A stretch of 9,140 bases of DNA, from assembly GCA_030589055.1 (NCBI GenBank), contig JAUUWK010000037.1, positions 1-9,140 on the forward strand, written 5' to 3'. The notes below the pieces were generated by a model. The model made no database searches. It had not been told where the DNA came from and worked only from the letters and a program-made list of their open reading frames with translations. The translations under genes were made by a program, and so were the position numbers. Shown one piece after another: positions 4,680-9,140 of the stretch; the first letter of the stretch is position 1, and every line of letters begins with the position of its first letter. Origin of the DNA: Candidatus Bathyarchaeota archaeon. Its GTDB lineage: Archaea; Thermoproteota; Bathyarchaeia; Bathyarchaeales; Bathycorpusculaceae.

Positions 4680-6638
4680 ATGGCTAAACGTCAGTTGACG
4701 ATAGCGCTGGCTGGGAATGCAAATGTTGGAAAAAGCGTGATTTTTAACCAACTTACAGGTTTGAATCAGATTGTTGGAAACTGGCCTGGAAAAACTGTTG
4801 AGAGGGCTGAAGGTACTCTTTATTTTAAAGGTTACAAAATTCGCATAATTGACTTACCAGGAATATATTCGCTTTCAACGTTTTCTATGGAAGAGATTGT
4901 TTCGAGGGATTACATTGCTGTTCAGAAACCTGACATTATAATAAACGTTGTAGATGCTTCAGCGCTGGAACGTAATCTCTACTTCACACTTCAGCTTTTG
5001 GAGCTTGAAGCGCCGATAATAGTTGATTTGAATCAGGTTGACTTTGCAGCAAAGAAGGGCTTAAGGATTGACGTGAAGAAGCTTTCTGAAGCCTTAGGAG
5101 TTCCTGTTGTTCCAACCGTTGCTGTCACTGGAAGCGGAATAGACGAGATGCTTTCAACAGTAATAGCTGTCTCAGGTGAAGAAGAGAAGCTTAAACCGTT
5201 AAAAGTCAGGTATGGAAAGGAAATCGAGGAAAAAGTGGAAGCCCTTAAAAAACTTGTCAGCGACAATCTTTCACAGCTTTGTACAGTCTACCCTGCAAGA
5301 TGGATTGCAGTAAAACTTCTGGAAAGAGACACGGACGTTTCTGGGAAACTGAAAAATTATAAAAGAGGAAAAGAAGTTTTGAAAAATGCTGAAAAGTTGG
5401 CAGTTGAACTTGAGAAGATACATGGTGAAGCTTCACCCGTTGTTATGGCTTCAGAAAGGTATGGACTTGCGAACAAGATAGCCAAAGAAGTTACTGTCGT
5501 TGAGGCTTCTCCCAGAATAAGCCTAGAGCAGAAATTGGATGCAGTAACCACGCATAAAGTTCTTGGATATCCGATTTTAGTGGCAATTGTGGCTTCCATG
5601 TTTGCATTAATTTTTATTGGAGGAAACTTTCTAATAGCTGGTTTGGAATTTTTGTTTGAGAACTTGCTTTTCCATGTTGAAGAAGTGCTTTCTTCATTCT
5701 TACCCGAGATAGCAGTTAGCTTGATTAATGATGGAATTTTAGCTGGTGTAGTTGCAGGTATAACAATAGCCCTACCATATATTGTACCATTCTATATTAT
5801 TCTTGCATTACTTGAAGACAGCGGTTACCTGCCCCGTGCAGCTTTTCTCATGGACAACTTAATGCATAAGATAGGATTACATGGCAAGGCTTTCATACCG
5901 TTAATGTTGGGCTACGGATGCAGCGTCCCAGCATGCATTGGCTGTAGAATAATGGAGACTGAACGTGAACGTTTTTTAACGGGTTTTGTGGTCGTTTTAA
6001 TTCCATGTGCTGCGAGAACCGTCATTATTTTAGGTTTGGTTGGCAGATTCGTGGGCTTGCATGCGGCTTTGGCTCTGTATGTTTTCGACTTAGTTCTTGT
6101 CTTTGCACTGGGTAGAATTGCGTTTAAGGCTCTTCCAGGGGAGCCTGTTGGTTTGATTATGGAAATGCCACCTTATAAGAAGCCCTCAATTAAGAATATA
6201 CTAATGAAAACATGGATCCGGACAAAGGACTTTATCTACATGGCACTTCCGATCATTGTTGCTGGAAGCGTGGTTATAGAAGCCTTATACTTGTTAGGAT
6301 TTATGAACTATGTAGTTGAAGCCGCAAGTCCCCTTATGAGCGGCTGGTTGGGACTTCCGCCAGAAGCGGGAATCCCATTAGTCTTCGGAATCTTACGTAA
6401 AGAATTGACACTTATCTTACTTTCAGAACTCGTCCCGCTGGAATCTTTAACCGCTATTCAGATGATTGTCTTTTCACTTGTGACGATGATATACATTCCT
6501 TGCATAGCCACTATTGCCGCATGTATAAGAGAATTTGGATGGAGAAGGGCCTTAGCAATAACGGTTATTGACATAGCACTTGCCTTTTTCATAGGCGGAC
6601 TCGCCTATCAACTGTTACCCTTAGTAATGACGACATGA
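4680..6638 (+). CDS. feoB: FeoB, ferrous iron transporter with N-terminal GTPase domain
   Basis: A 652-residue membrane protein that imports Fe(II). The G domain has G1 GNANVGKS (12-19), the switch region NWPGKTVE with Thr39, G3 DLPG (58-61), NQVD in place of the usual NMxD for G4 (118-121), and a G5-like VAVTGSG (147-153). A helical linker follows (about 165-285), then about eight hydrophobic membrane segments (about 295-650). The first gate motif is LLEDSGYLPRAAFLMDN, then GKAFIPLMLGYGCSVPAC (403-419), with IGCR after it. The second is LIPCAARTVIILG (440-452), followed by RKELTLILL and IPCIATIAACIREFG. The gate has extra cysteines (414, 419, 422) where bacterial FeoB usually reads GFGCNVPAIMATR. 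ATG 4680 is chosen for its RBS and because the G1 motif then sits at the usual distance from the N-terminus. Confidence 0.95.
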   Translation: MAKRQLTIALAGNANVGKSVIFNQLTGLNQIVGNWPGKTVERAEGTLYFKGYKIRIIDLPGIYSLSTFSMEEIVSRDYIAVQKPDIIINVVDASALERNLYFTLQLLELEAPIIVDLNQVDFAAKKGLRIDVKKLSEALGVPVVPTVAVTGSGIDEMLSTVIAVSGEEEKLKPLKVRYGKEIEEKVEALKKLVSDNLSQLCTVYPARWIAVKLLERDTDVSGKLKNYKRGKEVLKNAEKLAVELEKIHGEASPVVMASERYGLANKIAKEVTVVEASPRISLEQKLDAVTTHKVLGYPILVAIVASMFALIFIGGNFLIAGLEFLFENLLFHVEEVLSSFLPEIAVSLINDGILAGVVAGITIALPYIVPFYIILALLEDSGYLPRAAFLMDNLMHKIGLHGKAFIPLMLGYGCSVPACIGCRIMETERERFLTGFVVVLIPCAARTVIILGLVGRFVGLHAALALYVFDLVLVFALGRIAFKALPGEPVGLIMEMPPYKKPSIKNILMKTWIRTKDFIYMALPIIVAGSVVIEALYLLGFMNYVVEAASPLMSGWLGLPPEAGIPLVFGILRKELTLILLSELVPLESLTAIQMIVFSLVTMIYIPCIATIAACIREFGWRRALAITVIDIALAFFIGGLAYQLLPLVMTT

Positions 6639-6785
6639 TAGAGAAAACATTACATAAACACCATAGTTCAATAACAAGTTTATTTGAGTGACCTGATGAG
6701 ATCACAGCTTACGGGGTAGCTCGAAGGATTCATCCAATTGACAAATCATCAAAATCCTAACAGCACACGGCTTTAAACTGGCCAA

Positions 6786-6814
6786 TTGCTTCCTCCAAAT
6801 TAGAAGGGAAGCAA
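6786..6814 (+). other. Perfect 8-bp stem-loop downstream of feoB
   Basis: TTGCTTCC (6786-6793) pairs with GGAAGCAA (6807-6814) over a 13-nt loop, about 150 nt after the feoB stop. It may mark the 3' end region of the operon transcript. No T-run follows, so termination is not claimed. Confidence 0.35.
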
Positions 6815-6844
6815 CTCAATGCATTTGAATTTTATGTGCAATTG

Positions 6845-6860
6845 CAAGCTCTAACGCTTG
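6845..6860 (+). other. Second small stem-loop downstream of feoB
   Basis: CAAGC (6845-6849) pairs with GCTTG (6856-6860) over a 6-nt loop, and wobble pairs could extend the stem outward. It lies 30 nt after the larger hairpin. Confidence 0.25.
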
Positions 6861-7136
6861 TGAAACATCTTATCTTCTTTTGGTTGTTTGAAGTCCATTA
6901 GCTGTAAGATTGCTGTAATGGTTCTGGGAGTTCATTCAGTTGACGAGTTCTTTTCCGATGATGAGAACGCTTATCGGATTCGAGTTTGCCATAAAAATTC
7001 AGTGATGCATTCCCAAGTTTTCAGTTTGTTGTGTGTACTACTTTGATTTTATCTAGAACAGGTTTTATCATCGAGTCATCGTGGGAACATATCTTCATGG
7101 AAATTCGCTCATTCCGCTTTCATTTTCTGATATTCG

Positions 7137-7144
7137 TTTAAAAG
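7137..7144 (+). promoter_or_regulatory. Candidate TATA box for the radical SAM gene
   Basis: TTTAAAAG lies 41 nt before ATG 7186, predicting a start near 7165 and a leader of about 20 nt. AAAGG at 7177-7181 is a modest ribosome binding site. An independent promoter is expected because the gene lies about 550 nt from feoB. Confidence 0.45.
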
Positions 7145-7185
7145 CTTATCTTAGAGTATAGAAATAACAATGTAACAAAGGCTTT

Positions 7186-8637
7186 ATGATGGTTGAAAAG
7201 CTAGAGATGAAGTTTTCCTTTATAAATGCTAGCCCAAATCAAGATCTCGGTGAGGAAGAAAGAAGAAAAGCTATTGCTTCATTTCCTCCGTTAGGCATTT
7301 TATACTTGGCTGCGGTGTTAAAAGAAAAAGATATAGAGGTTTCTGTTCTGGATCAGCCTGCAAAAGGTTTCACAATGGAAGACACGATTAAGTGGATAGA
7401 GAAAGAGGATCCTGACGTTCTTGGGTTTTCAACATTTGCAAGTTCTGGTCGTACAGCCGCTTTAATCAGTAACGAAGTGAAGAAGGAGAATTCCAACGTT
7501 ATCATAGTATTCGGTAATTATTATGCAACATTCAATTCTGAGCGAATTCTCAAGAAATATCCTTCCGTTGATGTTATTGTCCGAGGAGAAGGAGAAAACA
7601 TTGTCATTGACTTAGCAAATTGTCTGGAAAATAAAGGAAAACTCAAAGATGTTCTAGGAATTACCTTCAGAAATGAAAATAAGATAATTTCTACTCTAGA
7701 CAGACCCCTAATAAAAGATTTGGATTCCCTTCCGTTCCCAGCTCGTAAGTTAATTCACGTCGACTATCATTCCGTTATTGCTGGGGCAAACGTGGCACCG
7801 AAGAAGTTCACAAGCATGGTTTCTTCCCGAGGATGCGTTTACAAATGTCGATTCTGCAGTTGTCGACAGTTTGCCCGAAACAAATGGAGACCTAGATCTG
7901 TCCAGAACACCATGGAGGAACTGCACTTTCTTGCAAGCGAGGGATATAAACAGTTCATTTTTGTGGACGATAGCTTCACGGTTAACCAGAAAAGGGTAAT
8001 TAAACTTTGTAGGAGAATGCGAAAAGAAAAAATAGATATGGAATGGATCTGCGAAGGAAGAGTTGACAATTGCTCTAACGAACTGCTGCGGGAAATAAAA
8101 AGAGCGGGCTGCAAAGTTCTCTACCTCGGCATCGAAAGCGCCAACCAGAGAATTCTCGACTACTTCAATAAACAAACAACACCTGAACAGTGCAGAACTG
8201 CAGTAAAAACAGCTAGAGAAGTTGGAATAGACGTCATAATCGGATCATTCATTGTAGGGGCACCCAACGAAACTAGAGAAGAAATCCAGAATACAATTGA
8301 ATTTTCAAAACAGATTCCGATAGATTTTCCACAATTTAACATATTGGGAGTTTACCCTGGAACGGACATCTGGAACGAGTTTGAGAGGAAGGGACTTCTT
8401 AACGGAGAAGAATATTGGGAAACAGGTACTTCGATTTCCAAAATCTGCCAAAGTACGGTGTCAAATCAAGAAATCAGGCAGATGATCCATGACGCATTTT
8501 ATGATTTTATCCGTCGGCCAAGCTTTCTACTAAAACAAATCGCAAGAACTCTAAAAAGTCAATATCGAATGAATATTATAATAAACAACTTAAGTCGACT
8601 AAGCAGCATTAAGGAGAACATTCGAAGCGTTGCATGA
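7186..8637 (+). CDS. B12-binding-domain radical SAM protein (BchE-like class), substrate unknown
   Basis: A 483-residue cytosolic enzyme. The N-terminal cobalamin-binding Rossmann domain is at about residues 8-150 (SFPPLGILYLAAVLKEKDIE, VSVLD, PDVLGFSTF, VDVIVRGEGE), followed by a linker with DLDSLPFPARKL (178-189). The radical SAM domain (about 208-420) carries the cluster motif RGCVYKCRFCSC, with Cys217, Cys221 and Cys224 in CxxxCxxC. Further landmarks are FIFVDDSF, WICEGRVD, YLGIESAN and GSFIVGAP. Such enzymes use SAM radicals with cobalamin for methylations or ring and lipid rearrangements. The usual DxHxxG cobalamin-ligand motif is absent (VLDQPAKG, 54-61), as in many of this class. The tail after 420 is basic, helical and short, and no extra domain is recognised. 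ATG at 7189 or 7207 are alternative starts. No neighbour reveals the substrate. Confidence 0.9.
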   Translation: MMVEKLEMKFSFINASPNQDLGEEERRKAIASFPPLGILYLAAVLKEKDIEVSVLDQPAKGFTMEDTIKWIEKEDPDVLGFSTFASSGRTAALISNEVKKENSNVIIVFGNYYATFNSERILKKYPSVDVIVRGEGENIVIDLANCLENKGKLKDVLGITFRNENKIISTLDRPLIKDLDSLPFPARKLIHVDYHSVIAGANVAPKKFTSMVSSRGCVYKCRFCSCRQFARNKWRPRSVQNTMEELHFLASEGYKQFIFVDDSFTVNQKRVIKLCRRMRKEKIDMEWICEGRVDNCSNELLREIKRAGCKVLYLGIESANQRILDYFNKQTTPEQCRTAVKTAREVGIDVIIGSFIVGAPNETREEIQNTIEFSKQIPIDFPQFNILGVYPGTDIWNEFERKGLLNGEEYWETGTSISKICQSTVSNQEIRQMIHDAFYDFIRRPSFLLKQIARTLKSQYRMNIIINNLSRLSSIKENIRSVA

Positions 8638-8940
8638 TTCCGCGAAACACATACATAAAATCCTAGGGCTTCTTCACTTTGATAAAATTTCTTCTTTCTA
8701 AAAGTCAACGCAAATGTCACCTGAAGATTCCGTCAACAAGCCCTCCCTCCCCCTTAGGCAGTTTCTTCATGCCTTTATATTGGAGAAACGGAGGAACCTG
8801 AAGTCTCTTTGGAAGAGGAAAAGGTGTTGGTCTGACCACAACTCTAGGACTGTTTATGGGTGTTTACTCACGACAACGTCGCACGCACTTGAACATTTCA
8901 TGTAATTATGAACACGGTTCACGCGGTGTAATGCATAGTT

Positions 8941-8957
8941 TAGTTTATCCGAAACTA
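8941..8957 (+). terminator. Hairpin followed by a C/T tract, possible termination region
   Basis: TAGTTT (8941-8946) pairs with AAACTA (8952-8957) over a 5-nt loop, and a pyrimidine tract follows from 8962. It is about 300 nt beyond the radical SAM stop and the tract is C-rich rather than T-rich, so a terminator role is only a possibility. Confidence 0.2.
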
Positions 8958-8964
8958 CCAGTCC

Positions 8965-8978
8965 CCCCCATCCCTTCC
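8965..8978 (+). repeat. C-rich 14-nt direct repeat, copy 2
   Basis: This is an exact second copy of the motif at 472-485, here within a run of seven Cs and further C/T bases. The flanks outside the repeat differ. Confidence 0.4.
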
Positions 8979-9055
8979 TTCTCTCCTATTTTGAAGAGCC
9001 CTTCTCTATGAAATTGCTTCATGATAAATCTATTAGCAAGTCTTGAAGTTCTTCG

Positions 9056-9070
9056 GAAAACATAAATAAG
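9056..9070 (+). promoter_or_regulatory. Candidate promoter of the right-edge tRNA (or gene)
   Basis: GGAAAACATAAATAA resembles a BRE followed by a TATA core centred near 9066. This places transcription start near 9090, about 26 nt before the putative tRNA 5' end. Confidence 0.4.
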
Positions 9071-9116
9071 CATTAAAGACGTCTCTCAGAAAGTAACCGA
9101 GGTCTTCCAAATAGTG

Positions 9117-9140
9117 GCCGAGGTGAGGTAGCATGGTAGC
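9117..9140 (+). tRNA. Probable 5' end of a tRNA gene, cut by the window edge
   Basis: The last 24 bases fit a tRNA 5' part: acceptor strand GCCGAGG (9117-9123), U8, G9, D-stem strand AGGT, then AGCATGGTA as the D-loop with A14, G15, G18, G19 and A21 all in place, and GC starting the second D-stem strand. Position 10 is A rather than the usual G. The anticodon and 3' half lie outside, so identity cannot be given. The alternative is a protein start at ATG 9133 behind GAGGTGAGG (9120s), a good ribosome binding site. The complete match to the semi-invariant tRNA positions makes me favour the tRNA. Confidence 0.5.

Larger units (their letters stand above)
6639..7136. other. Intergenic region with possible minus-strand coding remains
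   Basis: There is no intact gene in about 500 nt. On the minus strand, 7098 to 6898 is an ATG-started frame with one internal TGA (7023-7021): MKICSHDDSMIKPVLDKIK, then LNFYGKLESDKRS. A protein-like piece in another frame lies further on, around 6830-6770 (NLEEAIGQFKAVCC). This may be a decayed gene of unknown family, or coincidence. Two hairpins (6786-6814, 6845-6860) are listed separately. Confidence 0.3.
8638..9055. other. Intergenic stretch without a supported gene
   Basis: A 63-codon ATG ORF (8714-8905) has no recognisable motif and no good ribosome binding site. Two overlapping frames give short protein-like pieces (EEPEVSLEEEKVLV up to TGA 8833; GLTTTLGLFMGVYSR from 8829) that could be one frameshifted remnant of unknown family. 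The stretch also has C/T-rich tracts at 8742-8755 and 8963-8990, and a small hairpin. Confidence 0.35.

Noticed and set aside
1664..6655. AAAACATTACAT at 1665-1676 and 6644-6655
   Set aside because: Several 12-nt AT-rich matches are expected by chance in 9 kb, and the flanks are unrelated.
6694..6745. Hammerhead-like core: CTGATGAG followed by CGAA
   Set aside because: The bases between do not form a proper stem II without a large bulge, GAA is followed by G instead of A, and the flanking strands (GAGTGAC / ATTGAC) do not pair to form stem I.
6950..7130. ATGATGA at 6958 as the C box of a C/D-box guide RNA
   Set aside because: No D box (CTGA) lies at the normal spacing; the nearest is more than 160 nt away.
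7750..8175. 141-codon minus-strand ORF
   Set aside because: It lies wholly antisense to the radical SAM core, whose conserved motifs account for the sequence.
8714..8905. 63-codon + strand ORF
   Set aside because: Composition is atypical, there is no ribosome binding site or motif, and competing frames look at least as protein-like.
1..9140. CRISPR array, complete insertion sequence or attachment-site pair
   Set aside because: No regularly spaced repeats, no intact transposase with terminal repeats and target duplications, and no integrase gene are visible.

Overview
The window looks like a chromosome segment from an uncultured-type archaeon. Arg codons are mostly AGA/AGG, promoters are BRE/TATA-like, Shine-Dalgarno sites are of the GGTGA or GGAGG kind, and the intact proteins have archaeal-style versions of DtxR, FeoA, FeoB and YjbQ. 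A Bathyarchaeia-like member of the Thermoproteota would fit, but that placement is an inference and not shown by the sequence. Gene density is low. Much of the non-coding DNA is decayed genes, which is why long stretches appear empty.

Layout. 1-1367: three small unrecognised + strand genes, the first cut by the left edge. The second (Cys-rich) and third lie in one continuous reading frame interrupted by a single TAA. 1368-2352: an intergenic stretch with a candidate three-way-junction RNA (1389-1456), a degenerate transposase-like frame (about 1572-1898), an exact 18-bp inverted repeat (1776-1793 / 2024-2041) and the C-terminal half of a broken GNAT acetyltransferase (about 2042-2352). 2361-2774: an intact YjbQ-family gene. 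2834-3242 on the minus strand: a frameshifted DUF3795 cysteine-rich protein. 3243-3717: the upstream region of the iron cluster, with a TATA-like element and a 14-bp operator-like palindrome.

3718-6638 is the best understood part: a DtxR-family metal-dependent repressor, feoA and feoB, tightly spaced on the + strand (gaps of 19 and 4 nt) and presumably one operon. The repressor keeps the DtxR-type metal ligands, including the Cys typical of iron-sensing members. The likely scheme is that Fe(II)-loaded repressor shuts off its own operon, while FeoA/FeoB import Fe(II) when iron is scarce. 6639-7185 has two hairpins and possible minus-strand coding remains. 7186-8637 is a B12-binding-domain radical SAM enzyme of unknown substrate. 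8638-9116 has no convincing gene. The window ends in what looks like the first 24 nt of a tRNA gene, preceded by a TATA-like box.

I found no CRISPR array, complete insertion sequence, or clear new defence or metabolic system. The most noteworthy items are the structured RNA candidate, the stop-split reading frame at 567-1367, the operator-like site in front of dtxR, the cysteine-rich FeoB gate and the cluster of decayed genes.
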